A DNA stretch of 64,000 bases, taken from the NCBI RefSeq assembly GCF_003675875.1, contig NZ_RCDI01000003.1, positions 558,001 to 622,000 on the forward strand, read 5' to 3'. Shown piece after piece: positions 15,996 through 24,163 of the stretch. Source of the DNA: Halostella limicola. GTDB lineage: Archaea > Halobacteriota > Halobacteria > Halobacteriales > Natronoarchaeaceae. The position numbers and the translations under genes were made by a program. Positions within the stretch are counted from its first letter, which is position 1. Each line of letters opens with the position of its first letter. Under the pieces are notes generated by a model. The model had not been told where the DNA came from. It did no database searches and saw nothing but the letters and a program-made list of their open reading frames with translations.

Positions 15996-16133
15996 ATGTT
16001 ACACGCTAGCAGTGGTCTCGCTCGCGCCGAGCTCCCGCTCCCGCCCGACGTCGCCGTGGCCGTCATGCTCGTCGGCGCCGTCGTGTGCGGCATCATCGCC
16101 TACGACGCCTATCGCCACCACTGGAGGGCCTGA
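15996..16133 (+). CDS. Single-helix membrane protein, first of a coupled trio
   Basis: This 45-residue protein (start MLHASSGLARAEL) has one transmembrane helix (about residues 18-36) and a basic end YDAYRHHWRA. TATA-like GTTTAAG at the expected distance supports ATG 15996 as a leaderless start. Its TGA is immediately followed by the ATG of the next gene. The three genes encode only small membrane proteins and probably form one complex. Function is unknown. Confidence 0.6.
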   Translation: MLHASSGLARAELPLPPDVAVAVMLVGAVVCGIIAYDAYRHHWRA

Positions 16134-16415
16134 ATGTCGGAGCGAACCGTCGACCGCGGGCGCCGGCGCTTCGACGGGGCGACGCTGCACGGCTACCTCC
16201 GGCTGGTCGTCTACACGCTGGCGGCGCTGCTGGCGTTCGCCTTGCTCGCCGTCGGTACGGTCGCGATCATCGCCGAGCTGAAGGGGACGTGGCACTGGGC
16301 GATCCACCTCGAATCGACGGTCAGCTACGTCGGTCTGTTCATCTACTACCTGCTGTACGCCCTCGTCCCGCTGTTCGGTCTCCTGCTGGTCAGCCGGTGG
16401 TGGGTCGATGCGTAA
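16134..16415 (+). CDS. Two-helix membrane protein, paralogue of its downstream neighbour
   Basis: The 93-residue protein has two strong hydrophobic segments (about residues 22-46 and 61-86). The loop between them, AELKGTWHWAIHLES, matches AELHATWTWYFRMER in the next gene, so the two are tandem paralogues. Conserved Trp and charged residues in the loop suggest an interface rather than a catalytic site. It starts directly after the upstream stop and overlaps the downstream start by 8 bases. No known family is recognised. Confidence 0.65.
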   Translation: MSERTVDRGRRRFDGATLHGYLRLVVYTLAALLAFALLAVGTVAIIAELKGTWHWAIHLESTVSYVGLFIYYLLYALVPLFGLLLVSRWWVDA

Positions 16416-16641
16416 CCTCGCCCGCGTCTGTCGCGCCGGGACGATCCTCTCGGGGGCGGCGCTCTGTCTCGTCGTCGCCACCGTCGGCGCCGTCGCGTTC
16501 GTCGCCGAACTGCACGCCACCTGGACGTGGTACTTCCGGATGGAGCGGGCGATAGAGACCGCGACGCCCGTCGCGATGTGGCTGCTCGCCACGTCCGTCG
16601 CATTCCTCTTCGGGACGGTCGCGACGGCGGAACACTCGTAA
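16408..16641 (+). CDS. Two-helix membrane protein, tandem paralogue
   Basis: The 77-residue protein has helices at about residues 12-33 and 51-70 separated by AELHATWTWYFRMERAIE, homologous to the loop of the preceding gene. It is the last gene of the coupled trio; 78 bases then lead to the Lrp-type regulator. Codon usage is like its neighbours. No function is assigned. Confidence 0.65.
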   Translation: MRNLARVCRAGTILSGAALCLVVATVGAVAFVAELHATWTWYFRMERAIETATPVAMWLLATSVAFLFGTVATAEHS

Positions 16642-16719
16642 CGGGGCGCGCGCCGCCAGTCCCGTTCGCGTGACAGGACGGTAAAGGCCCATTCGTCTCG
16701 GCGCCGAACGACGGGTACC

Positions 16720-17196
16720 ATGGAGCCGCCAGACCTCGACGACGTCGACCGCGGTATCCTGCACATGCTCCAGCTCGACGCCAGAAACAACTCCGCATCG
16801 GTCATCGCCGACGAGGTGGGCGTCGCACCGAACACCGTCCGGAACCGCATCGACCGCCTCGAAGCGGCCGGCGTGATCCGGGGGTACCACCCGCACATCG
16901 ACTACGAACGGGCGGGATTCCAGCTTCGCGTCGTCTTCGTCTGCACCGCACGCGTCGCGGAGCGGGGCGACCTCGCCGACCGCGTTCTGGACGTCGAGGG
17001 CGTCGTCGGCGTGACGGAGATCCTCTCGGGAACCGAGAACATCCTCGTGGAGGCCGTCAGCGACACGACCGACGACCTCACCCGGATCGCGGCCGGGCTG
17101 GAGGACCTCGGCCTCGAGATCCGGGACGAGCGCTTCGTCAAGAACGCCCGCGTCCAGCCGTTCGACAACTTCGGCGTCGACGAAGCCCGGGAGTGA
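16720..17196 (+). CDS. Lrp/AsnC-family transcriptional regulator
   Basis: The 158-residue DNA-binding protein has an N-terminal winged helix (about residues 8-55; DDVDRGILHMLQLDARNNSA then VGVAPNTVRNRIDRLE as the recognition helix region) and a C-terminal alpha/beta sensor domain (RVVFVCTARVAERG, VVGVTEILSGTENILVEAVS) of the RAM type. It ends FVKNARVQPFDNFGVDEARE. Such regulators are local or global and respond to amino acids or other small ligands. Target genes cannot be read from sequence; the adjacent membrane trio is the nearest candidate. Confidence 0.88.
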   Translation: MEPPDLDDVDRGILHMLQLDARNNSASVIADEVGVAPNTVRNRIDRLEAAGVIRGYHPHIDYERAGFQLRVVFVCTARVAERGDLADRVLDVEGVVGVTEILSGTENILVEAVSDTTDDLTRIAAGLEDLGLEIRDERFVKNARVQPFDNFGVDEARE

Positions 17197-17229
17197 TCCG
17201 ACGGCGCGAAGACGAAAGGCGGCCGACAG

Positions 17230-17321
17230 CACTGCGCGATCGCGCACTCACTCGATTGAAGATTTGCGCAGTGACGGCCACATTTTCCTCGTGTAACCGG
17301 CACTGATTCGGAAAATATTAT
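17230..17321. promoter_or_regulatory. Palindrome-rich promoter of the HalOD1-type gene
   Basis: CACTGCGC (17230-17237) and GCGCAGTG (17266-17273) form a perfect inverted repeat. The first arm overlaps a 12-bp palindrome GCGCGATCGCGC (17234-17245). Downstream, AATATTAT (17314-17321) is a TATA-like box about 30-38 bases before ATG 17352. The repeats lie where an upstream activator or repressor would bind. Confidence 0.4.
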
Positions 17322-17351
17322 GTCGGACCGCAACTTGCCTGCGGCCGTACT

Positions 17352-17585
17352 ATGCCTGCACTGCAGCGGGGGACTAACGACAACTACGTCTACTCCGTTC
17401 TCCAGAGTATCGCTGCCGACCGGGGGACCGATCCGACGGAACTGCCGCCGCTCACGCGCGCCGTCGACCCCGACGCGCTGGAACGGCTCCTCGATTCGCC
17501 CGGGACGGCGTCCGTCACGTTCAGCTACTGCGGGTACGAGGTGACCGTGACCGGCGACGGCGGCGTCTCGCTCAACGGCGACTGA
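17352..17585 (+). CDS. HalOD1-type output domain protein
   Basis: The 77-residue protein contains VYSVLQSIAADRGTDPTELP, the LTRAVDPDALERLL segment and SVTFSYCGYEVTVTGDG, the pattern of the haloarchaeal HalOD1 output domain. Stand-alone copies are common and of unknown biochemical role; they are thought to act in signal output. A short gap leads to a tiny zinc ribbon gene, likely cotranscribed. Confidence 0.7.
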   Translation: MPALQRGTNDNYVYSVLQSIAADRGTDPTELPPLTRAVDPDALERLLDSPGTASVTFSYCGYEVTVTGDGGVSLNGD

Positions 17586-17593
17586 CCGCGCCG

Positions 17594-17722
17594 ATGCCGA
17601 CGAACATCAGGTGTCTGAACTGCGGGTTCGTCGTTCTCGGCTTCGAATCGGCGTCGCTCCGCCCAGTCGACGGCGACGAGTGTCCCGAGTGTGGCGGCGA
17701 TTCGTTCGAGGTCGCCGACTAG
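17594..17722 (+). CDS. Tiny zinc-ribbon protein (42 residues)
   Basis: This short gene encodes MPTNIRCLNCGFVVLGFES, then a second pair in DECPECGGDSFEVAD. Two CxxC pairs 19 residues apart fit one zinc ribbon of the rubredoxin-like or small regulatory type. It lies 8 bases after the HalOD1 gene and just before the DUF763 remnant on the other strand. Confidence 0.65.
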   Translation: MPTNIRCLNCGFVVLGFESASLRPVDGDECPECGGDSFEVAD

Positions 17723-17887
17723 TCACTCCAGTTCCGCCAGCCGCTTCAGCGACTCCTGTTTCGTCTCGCGGTCGACGGGCTAGGGCGTACCGTCCTTGCC
17801 GCCGTGAGCGTAGGCGTACTTCGCCGGGTCCTCGCGCGAGCTTTCGGCGTCGAAATTCGGCACGGCCTTGCGACCGACCGTATCAGG
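17723..17887 (-). pseudogene. DUF763 C-terminal remnant with amber codon and internal deletion
   Basis: Minus-strand translation gives EDPAKYAYAHGGKDGTP, a TAG stop (17780-17782), then PVDRETKQESLKRLAELE and the final stop at 17723. This matches, from memory, the end of DUF763 proteins, where GGKDGxPYPVDRxTY is typical, so the TAG replaces the expected Tyr. The usual helical segment after PVDRET also seems missing. The upstream end abuts the TorD-like gene, and the rest of DUF763 (over 300 residues) is absent. The remnant indicates a past deletion here. Confidence 0.7.
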
Positions 17888-18509
17888 AGACCATCTGCGC
17901 CGCGAGTTCGTCCTCGAACGCGACGAGGCCCTCGGCGATGCCGGCGGCGGCGAGATAGAGGTCCTCGTCGGTCTCCTCGCGCACGTCCGCGGCGAAGTCG
18001 TCGATCCACCTGAGGAGGTGCTCGTCGAGGAACACCCGCTCGTAACCGAACGCCTCGACCTCGCCGTTGCGCTGTCGCCGGACGAGGTTCCGGAGGAAGC
18101 CCAGTTCGACCGCGACGAAGTCGTTCTCCTCCGGGTAGTCCTCCGGCGGCTCCCACCCGACGGCGGCGTAGCTCTCCTCGACCTCCGCGAGCCCCTCGCC
18201 CACGAACTTCGTGTCGTCCCGGTAGTGGGTCTCGTGGGGGACGACGAGGGGGCGCGGCCCGACGAACAGGCGGGTGTACTCGCCCGCGAGGTCCTCCCGC
18301 AGGGCGTCGGCCGGGCGGTCCGCGGTCCGCTCCGCGAACCGTTCCAGCGCGTCGAACCCCTCGTCGAGCGCGGGGTTGACCTCGTCGTCGGGGACGGTCA
18401 CCTCCTCGGCGAGGTCGGCGATGAACGCCTCCGAGGGAACGTCGCCGAGGGCGTCGATCGCGAAGTCGAGCAGCTCGATCCGTGCGTCGTAGAGTGCGTC
18501 TGTGTCCAT
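17883..18509 (-). CDS. TorD/DmsD-like molybdoenzyme chaperone
   Basis: The 208-residue all-helical protein carries EYTRLFVGPRPLVVPHETHY, a hallmark of the TorD family, and later NDFVAVELGFLRNLVRRQ and VFLDEHLLRWIDDFAADV. Family members bind the Tat signal and apoprotein of molybdopterin oxidoreductases and guide cofactor insertion. The formate dehydrogenase catalytic subunit encoded nearby has a Tat signal and is the obvious client. The gene follows the HdrA-like gene by two bases, so they are cotranscribed. Confidence 0.85.
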   Translation of the reverse strand: MDTDALYDARIELLDFAIDALGDVPSEAFIADLAEEVTVPDDEVNPALDEGFDALERFAERTADRPADALREDLAGEYTRLFVGPRPLVVPHETHYRDDTKFVGEGLAEVEESYAAVGWEPPEDYPEENDFVAVELGFLRNLVRRQRNGEVEAFGYERVFLDEHLLRWIDDFAADVREETDEDLYLAAAGIAEGLVAFEDELAAQMVS

Positions 18510-18511
18510 GG

Positions 18512-20638
18512 TCAGGCGCCGTCGAACAGCAGCTTGGGTCGGCAGTCGTTGCAGTACTCGAACACGCTATGCTCGGCGTTCGGCGCGAGGCCCGCCACCT
18601 GGTCGCCGACCTCGGACTCCACCTTCTCGGCCGACTCGACGCTGGTGAACTCCCGGCCGCAGCGGACACAGGCGAGCATCTCGCCCTCGTAGACGGTGGT
18701 CCAGCCGGGGTCGAGGTCGACGAGGCCGTCGCGGTTCTCGGGCAGCAACGAGAGGTCGAGGCCGTCGCGCATCGTGATCGCCGACTCGGGACAGCCGTCC
18801 TCGCAGAGGCCGCAGTTCACGCAGCGCTCGTGGTCGAACTGCAGGTCGCTGCCCTCCCGCCGGATGGCGTCGGTCGGACAGAGGTTCGTGCAGGTCGGCG
18901 TCAGCGCGCAGGCGTCGTCAGAGACCTCCATCCGGCCGAAGTTCTTCAGGCCGCGGATCACGTCGCGCTCGGGGTCGACGTGGTCGAGGATCGCCCGCAC
19001 GCTCTCGAGCGCCCACGAGTGGTTGTCGAACGGGGGCGTCGCCCGCCCGTCGTCGACGTCGCCCGACGCCTCGTAGCCGCCCGCCGGCACCGGCGACTCG
19101 CCGACCCCGTCGACGAACGACGACAGCGAGTCGACGAACTCGTCGGGGTCGGTCGGGTCGGGCGCGAGGAACGTCATCCGCTCGCCGAGGCCGAGGTCCC
19201 GGCAGGCGGCGTTGACCCGCTCGACGAGTTCGGCCTTCGGGTCCGGCCCCGAATGCAGGCAGCTCCCGCCGCAGCCGACGACCGCGACGCCGTCAGCGCC
19301 CGCTGCCAGCGCGTGCAGCGCGTGCGCCTCGCCGACCGTGTCCGTGCAGTTCACGCGCACCGGGAGGACCGGCGGATACTCCAGGTCCCGGCCGGCGGCC
19401 GAGAGGCGGCCGTACTCCCTGAGCGCCTCCTCGGCGGACTCCGAGCAGACGAACGCGACCACCTGCTCGCCGATGGGGTCGCCGCCGCCGAGCAGCCCCC
19501 CGGTGTCGGGGGCCTCGACCAGCGTCTCCACCTCGCGGGCGATGCGCTCGTTCGAGGGGTCCCGCAGCTTGACCGCGCCGGTCGGACACGAACTCGTGCA
19601 CGCGCCGCAGTCCTGACAGGCCACCGGATCGAACTCGACCTCGTCGATCCGCGGGCGCGCGACCGCGCCGTGGGGGCACGCCTCGACGCACTCGTTGCAC
19701 CCGCGCTGGCTCGACGCGCCCGACGCGCAGACGTCCATGTCGATGTCGAGGTGATCGGGCTTCTCCACGCCGCCGAGCAGGCGCTCGACGGCGGCGACCG
19801 TGCCGGCGTCGACCGGCCCCGTGTAGAAGCCGATGCGGCCGCCACGGTCCTTCGATCGGGCGGCCGGATAGATCACCTGGTCGGCCTCGACGGTCCGCTC
19901 GACGCCGCCCATCTCGATGGCGTCCGTCGGACAGCAGTCCGTCCACTCGCCGTCGGGCGCCTCCGGCGCGATGTCGACGGGTTTGCGGGAGACGAGCCCG
20001 TCCGGCCCCTCGCGGACGCACTCCATGCAGGAGATGCAGTCCTCGGTGACGCGCGCTTCCAGGGTGAGCTCGAACCCGCCGTACTCGCCGCCGACGTGCG
20101 TGACGCGCCCCCGCTCGACGTTCACGTCGTCGAGGTCGACGTCCGCGCCGGCGTACTCCCCGCCGTTGGCGATCAGCGTCACGTCGGCGTCCCCGGCCAG
20201 CGCGCTCGCCGTCTCCGCGTCGCCGACGACGGCGACCCGGTCGCCGGCCTCCCGTGACACGCTCCGGGAGATCGGTTCCTCCTGCCGGCCGGCGTACCTG
20301 GCGTTCAGCATCCGGCTGGTCTTCTCGGTCGCGGCCGCCTCGTCGTGAACCCATCCCGCGCCTTCGCGGTGGTCGACGAACGCGACCGCCTCGGGGTGGA
20401 GTCCCTCCTCCTCCGCGAGCCGGCGGAACCGCTCCTTGCAGCCGTCGTCGACGGCCGTGACGAGCAGCTCGTCGAGGTCGTACTCGTCTATCACGTGCGC
20501 CACTTTCCGCAGGCCGTCGTCGCCGCAGAGCCGGCTCGAACTCGCCGCGACGTCGACGCCCTTTACCCCCTCGCGTGCACCTTCCAGGTCCACGCGACAC
20601 GAGTCACCGCAGGAACAGACGAAGGCCCCCGTATTCAT
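18512..20638 (-). CDS. HdrA-like polyferredoxin fused to an MvhD domain
   Basis: This 708-residue cytoplasmic iron-sulfur protein starts with the HdrA N-terminal module (VCSCGDSCRVDLEG, SRLCGDDGL). The large FAD domain of HdrA is reduced to a short Rossmann-like stretch (RVAVVGDAETASALAG). Ferredoxin motifs follow from residue 200 (CISCMEC, CNECVEACP, CQDCGACTSSCP). About residues 398-490 form an MvhD/FrhD-like domain (VVAFVCSES, RVNCTDT, GCGGSCLHSGPDPK). Two more clusters (CTNLCP, CVNCGLCEDGCP) and a terminal CVRC/CNDC pair end the protein. Placement beside torD and divergent from fdhA suggests electron transfer with formate dehydrogenase. The partner and direction of electron flow are inference. 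Confidence 0.82.
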   Translation of the reverse strand: MNTGAFVCSCGDSCRVDLEGAREGVKGVDVAASSSRLCGDDGLRKVAHVIDEYDLDELLVTAVDDGCKERFRRLAEEEGLHPEAVAFVDHREGAGWVHDEAAATEKTSRMLNARYAGRQEEPISRSVSREAGDRVAVVGDAETASALAGDADVTLIANGGEYAGADVDLDDVNVERGRVTHVGGEYGGFELTLEARVTEDCISCMECVREGPDGLVSRKPVDIAPEAPDGEWTDCCPTDAIEMGGVERTVEADQVIYPAARSKDRGGRIGFYTGPVDAGTVAAVERLLGGVEKPDHLDIDMDVCASGASSQRGCNECVEACPHGAVARPRIDEVEFDPVACQDCGACTSSCPTGAVKLRDPSNERIAREVETLVEAPDTGGLLGGGDPIGEQVVAFVCSESAEEALREYGRLSAAGRDLEYPPVLPVRVNCTDTVGEAHALHALAAGADGVAVVGCGGSCLHSGPDPKAELVERVNAACRDLGLGERMTFLAPDPTDPDEFVDSLSSFVDGVGESPVPAGGYEASGDVDDGRATPPFDNHSWALESVRAILDHVDPERDVIRGLKNFGRMEVSDDACALTPTCTNLCPTDAIRREGSDLQFDHERCVNCGLCEDGCPESAITMRDGLDLSLLPENRDGLVDLDPGWTTVYEGEMLACVRCGREFTSVESAEKVESEVGDQVAGLAPNAEHSVFEYCNDCRPKLLFDGA

Positions 20639-20737
20639 TGCCCACCATGGTAGGGCGCGGCGAGGGAAGTGTGTTAGCACTGTTCGGCACAGGGACAGGT
20701 ATCTCATCGGGAATCAACGTCCGCGATCGATAACTAA

Positions 20738-20829
20738 GAATTTAGATTTTTGAATATATGTGCTCTTTATCACGCTTATCGGGGAAAATAACCGTGTTAT
20801 AACGTCGGTTAGTTGGACTCTTGACTAAC
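20738..20829. promoter_or_regulatory. AT-rich control region of the formate dehydrogenase operon
   Basis: This is one of the most AT-rich stretches in the window. It holds several TATA-like boxes (for example TTATAA at 20797-20802) and an inverted repeat GTTAGT (20808-20813) / ACTAAC (20824-20829). The repeat lies at about the predicted transcription start, where a regulator could act. Divergent transcription of the HdrA-like gene also begins from this side. Confidence 0.45.
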
Positions 20830-20862
20830 ACTCTTTGCGTTTCCCGTGGATCATCTTACGTC

Positions 20863-20919
20863 ATGCGCACAGATACCAAGACGATCGGTACGGCGACCGA
20901 ACGGAGTGTCGGCCGGTGA
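20863..20919 (+). CDS. Possible 18-codon upstream ORF before fdhA
   Basis: ATG 20863 opens a short frame (MRTDTKTIGTATERSVGR) whose TGA (20917-20919) overlaps the proposed GTG start of fdhA as GTGA. The fdhA start has no Shine-Dalgarno site, so ribosomes finishing this leader could initiate fdhA. No homology is claimed; it may be a coupling device or chance. Confidence 0.35.
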   Translation: MRTDTKTIGTATERSVGR

Positions 20920-23900
20920 GCGGCGAACCGGTAACGCTGGACCTCGACAGGCGCTCGTTCATGAAGGCGAGCGCGCTGGCGGGCGCCGTCGCGATCGGGG
21001 GCGCGACGACGGGCCAGGTCCTCGGGCAGGAGGAAGAGGACGGCGGCGACGAGGGAGAGACGCCCGACGGCGCGCTCGGGAACACCGAGACGGTGAACTC
21101 CGTCTGCAACTACTGTGCCGTCGGCTGCGGGTTCAAGGGCGAGCGCAAGGGGAACGCCTTCGTCGGGCAGGAGCCCTGGTTCGAGAACCCCATCAACAAC
21201 GGCTCGCTCTGCGCGAAGGGCGCGAGCATCTACGAGACGGAGCACTCGCCCAAGCGCGTCAAACACCCGCTACAGCGGGTCGACGGCGAGTGGCGAAAGA
21301 TCACCTGGGAGCAAGCGTACAACACGATCACCGAGGAGATCGAGCGGATCTGGAACGAGTACGGCCGGGACAGCATCTACTGGCTCGGCAGCGCGCACCA
21401 CTCCAACGAGGAGGCGTACGCGCTCCGGAAGCTCATCTCCTTTATGGGGACGAACAACGTCGACCACCAAGCCCGCATCTGTCACTCCCCGACCGTCGCC
21501 GGCCTCGCGAACACGTGGGGCTACGGGGCGATGACCAACACGATCAACGACTACCGCAACTACGACCTGGACATCATCATCGGGCAGAACCCGGCGGAGG
21601 CCCACCCCATCGCGATGCAGCACATCCTGGAAGGCCAGAAGCGCGGGGGGACGATGATCGTCGTCGAACCGCGGTTCACAAAGACCGCGGCGCACGCCGA
21701 CCAGTTCTACCGACTGCGGTCGGGGACCGACACGGCGCTGATGCTGGGGCTGATCAAGTACCTCCTCGACAACGACGCGCTCGACATGAACCACATCGAA
21801 CAGCGCGTCAACGGGTGGCCCGACGTCGAGGCCGAGGTGGACAACTACGACCTCGAAACCGTCTCCGACATCACTTGGCTCAGCGAGGAGGCGATCCAGG
21901 AGATCGGCGACCTCATCATCGACAACATGCCCAACGTCCAGATCGAGTGGGCGATGGGCGGTACCCAGCACACCAACGGCACGCAGAACATCCGCTCACA
22001 CGCCATCACCGCGCTGGCGACCGGCGGTATCGGCCGCGCAGGCGGGGGCCTGCAGGTGATGCGCGGGCACGCGAACATCCAGGGGACGACCGACCTCGGC
22101 CCGAACGCCCACATCCTGCCGGGGTACTACTCGGTCACCGACGCGTCGACGTGGCGGTACTGGGCGCACGTCTGGTCCCAGAGCCCGTACACCGACGGCG
22201 AGATCTCCTACGAGGACATGTACGAGAAGTTCGACCACATGCCGGAGGACCTCTGGGAGGAGCAGGCCGGCGGGGGCGACTCGATCATCGGCGACCCCGA
22301 GAACCAGGAGGACGTCACCTCGATGATGTTCCAGAGCGGGCTCACCGTCTCGCGGTGGTACGAGTCCGCGCTGGACCAGGAGGACCGGCTGCTGGAGTCG
22401 AAGCTCTACCAGCCCGAGAAGACGAAGATGGCCGTGTTCTGGGGGCACTCGGCCAACTCGCTGACCGAGATGGACCGGATGAAGCAGGCGATGGAGGAAC
22501 TCGACACGCTCGTCGTCGTCGACATGTTCCCGTCGGTGGCCTCCGTGATGGCCGAGCGCGACGACGGCGTCATCTTCCTGCCCTGCGCCAGCCCGTACGA
22601 GCATGCCGGCAGCGTCACCAACTCCCACCGCTCCGTCCAGTGGAAGGAGCCGATCCGACCGCCGGGACACAACACCCGGCCGGACCTCCAGATCATCCAG
22701 CAGCTCGCCGACCGCATGGGCTTCGGCGAGCACTTCAACTGGGGGGCGGGACCGGAACTGTACAACGGCACGGAGTCCTACGAGGAGGTACTCAGGGAGA
22801 TCAACCTCGGCGTGCGCACCATCGGGTACCAGATGTCGCCCGAGCGCCTGCAGTCCCAGCAGGAGTACGACGAGGTGTTCAGCGAGGAGGACCTGGAGGC
22901 GAAGGCCGGGCCGCACGAGGGCGAGTACTGGCAGCTGCCGTGGCCCTGCTGGGGCGAGAACCCCGAGGGCGACGTCCCCGACCACCCCGGGACCCCGATC
23001 ATCTGGCGGGATCGGATGGACCCGCGCGAGGGCGGTCACGACTTCCGCGCCCGGTGGGGTTCGGAGGCGCCGGGCCCCGACGAGTGGGAGGACATCCGCG
23101 GTCAACGGGGCTATCCGAACGAGGAGTACCCGCTGCAGGAGACGTACGACCAGCAGGGCGACGACGGGCTGGACATGCTCCGCGGCCCGTACGAACCCGA
23201 GTGGTGGGACAGCGAGGTCCGGGGCGTCCCGCAGTATCCCGGATTCGCGAACACGATCCCGCGCGACCCCACGAACTCCAGCCACATGGCGGGGCCGGTC
23301 CGGTACGCGTTGAACCCCGACCGGTCGGCGTACGAGGCGGCGCGGGACTTCCAGGACATCTTCCTCGGCAACATCGACCCGTCCGAGTACGAGCAGTACA
23401 CCAACTCCCAGCCCGACCCGCCGACCGGGCGCGGCCGGGCGCGGGGCGTGGCGTGGAACTTCTACGACCCGGTGCCGATCCACCGCGAACCGGTCGAGAG
23501 CCCGCGCCAGGACCTGATCGACGAGTGGCCCGCGTTCGGCGCGCAGACGAACCTCTACCGCCTCGACCAGAACAACCAGGCCGTCCAGCAGGACGCGACC
23601 CAGCGGGCCCACGAGCAGGGGTTCGACCTCGTGATGACGACGGGGCGGCAGGTCGAGCACCAGGGCGGCGGCGCGGAGACGCGGAACAACGTCTTCACCG
23701 CCGACCTCCAGCCGCACATGTACGCGGAGATACACCCTGACGTCGCCGAGGAGATCGGCGTCGACGGCGGCGACCTCGTCGTCGTCTCCACCACCAACCG
23801 GGGGTCCGTCCTCGTGAAAGCGCGCGTCACCTACCGCGTGGACCAACGGGAGGTGTTCCTGCCGTACCACTGGGGCGGCGTGTTCAAGGGGAAGGACCTC

Positions 23901-24161
23901 TCCGACCGCTACCCCGACGGCCTCGAACCGCTCGCGATCGGCGACAGCGTCAACATCATCACCGCGCCGGGGTACGACTCGGAGACCCAGATGCAGGAGA
24001 CGAAACCCGCGCTGGTGAAGGTGAACCAGGCGACGGAGGACCTGCTGAACGAACTGAACATGGACACCCACCTGCTCAACGAGGGGTTCCCGCAGGACGA
24101 GAGCGGCCTCGGCCAGCAGAAGACGTACGACGTCCGGGACCGCCCGTCGGATAGCCACTGA
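20916..24161 (+). CDS. fdhA: Formate dehydrogenase catalytic subunit (Cys-type, Tat-exported)
   Basis: This molybdopterin oxidoreductase should oxidise formate to CO2 outside the membrane. The 1081-residue protein has a Tat signal (DLDRRSFMKASALAG), a [4Fe-4S] site from residue 64 (CNYCAVGC) completed by SLCAKG, and an active-site Cys189-His in ARICHSPTVAGL where bacterial homologues often have selenocysteine. The molybdopterin-dinucleotide domain occupies the C-terminal 150 residues (TTGRQVEHQGGG, YHWGGVFKGKDL). I chose GTG 20916 because it places the Tat motif as usual; a TTG at 20835 is less likely. Three electron-transfer genes follow tightly. Confidence 0.9.
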   Translation: MSGEPVTLDLDRRSFMKASALAGAVAIGGATTGQVLGQEEEDGGDEGETPDGALGNTETVNSVCNYCAVGCGFKGERKGNAFVGQEPWFENPINNGSLCAKGASIYETEHSPKRVKHPLQRVDGEWRKITWEQAYNTITEEIERIWNEYGRDSIYWLGSAHHSNEEAYALRKLISFMGTNNVDHQARICHSPTVAGLANTWGYGAMTNTINDYRNYDLDIIIGQNPAEAHPIAMQHILEGQKRGGTMIVVEPRFTKTAAHADQFYRLRSGTDTALMLGLIKYLLDNDALDMNHIEQRVNGWPDVEAEVDNYDLETVSDITWLSEEAIQEIGDLIIDNMPNVQIEWAMGGTQHTNGTQNIRSHAITALATGGIGRAGGGLQVMRGHANIQGTTDLGPNAHILPGYYSVTDASTWRYWAHVWSQSPYTDGEISYEDMYEKFDHMPEDLWEEQAGGGDSIIGDPENQEDVTSMMFQSGLTVSRWYESALDQEDRLLESKLYQPEKTKMAVFWGHSANSLTEMDRMKQAMEELDTLVVVDMFPSVASVMAERDDGVIFLPCASPYEHAGSVTNSHRSVQWKEPIRPPGHNTRPDLQIIQQLADRMGFGEHFNWGAGPELYNGTESYEEVLREINLGVRTIGYQMSPERLQSQQEYDEVFSEEDLEAKAGPHEGEYWQLPWPCWGENPEGDVPDHPGTPIIWRDRMDPREGGHDFRARWGSEAPGPDEWEDIRGQRGYPNEEYPLQETYDQQGDDGLDMLRGPYEPEWWDSEVRGVPQYPGFANTIPRDPTNSSHMAGPVRYALNPDRSAYEAARDFQDIFLGNIDPSEYEQYTNSQPDPPTGRGRARGVAWNFYDPVPIHREPVESPRQDLIDEWPAFGAQTNLYRLDQNNQAVQQDATQRAHEQGFDLVMTTGRQVEHQGGGAETRNNVFTADLQPHMYAEIHPDVAEEIGVDGGDLVVVSTTNRGSVLVKARVTYRVDQREVFLPYHWGGVFKGKDLSDRYPDGLEPLAIGDSVNIITAPGYDSETQMQETKPALVKVNQATEDLLNELNMDTHLLNEGFPQDESGLGQQKTYDVRDRPSDSH

Positions 24162-24163
24162 CA

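Noticed and set aside
17780-17782. Amber codon read as pyrrolysine in the DUF763 remnant
   Set aside because: Only the last part of the gene remains, a further segment is deleted, and haloarchaea are not known to use pyrrolysine.
21475-21490. Possible selenocysteine in formate dehydrogenase
   Set aside because: The active-site codon is TGT (Cys), so no recoding is needed.
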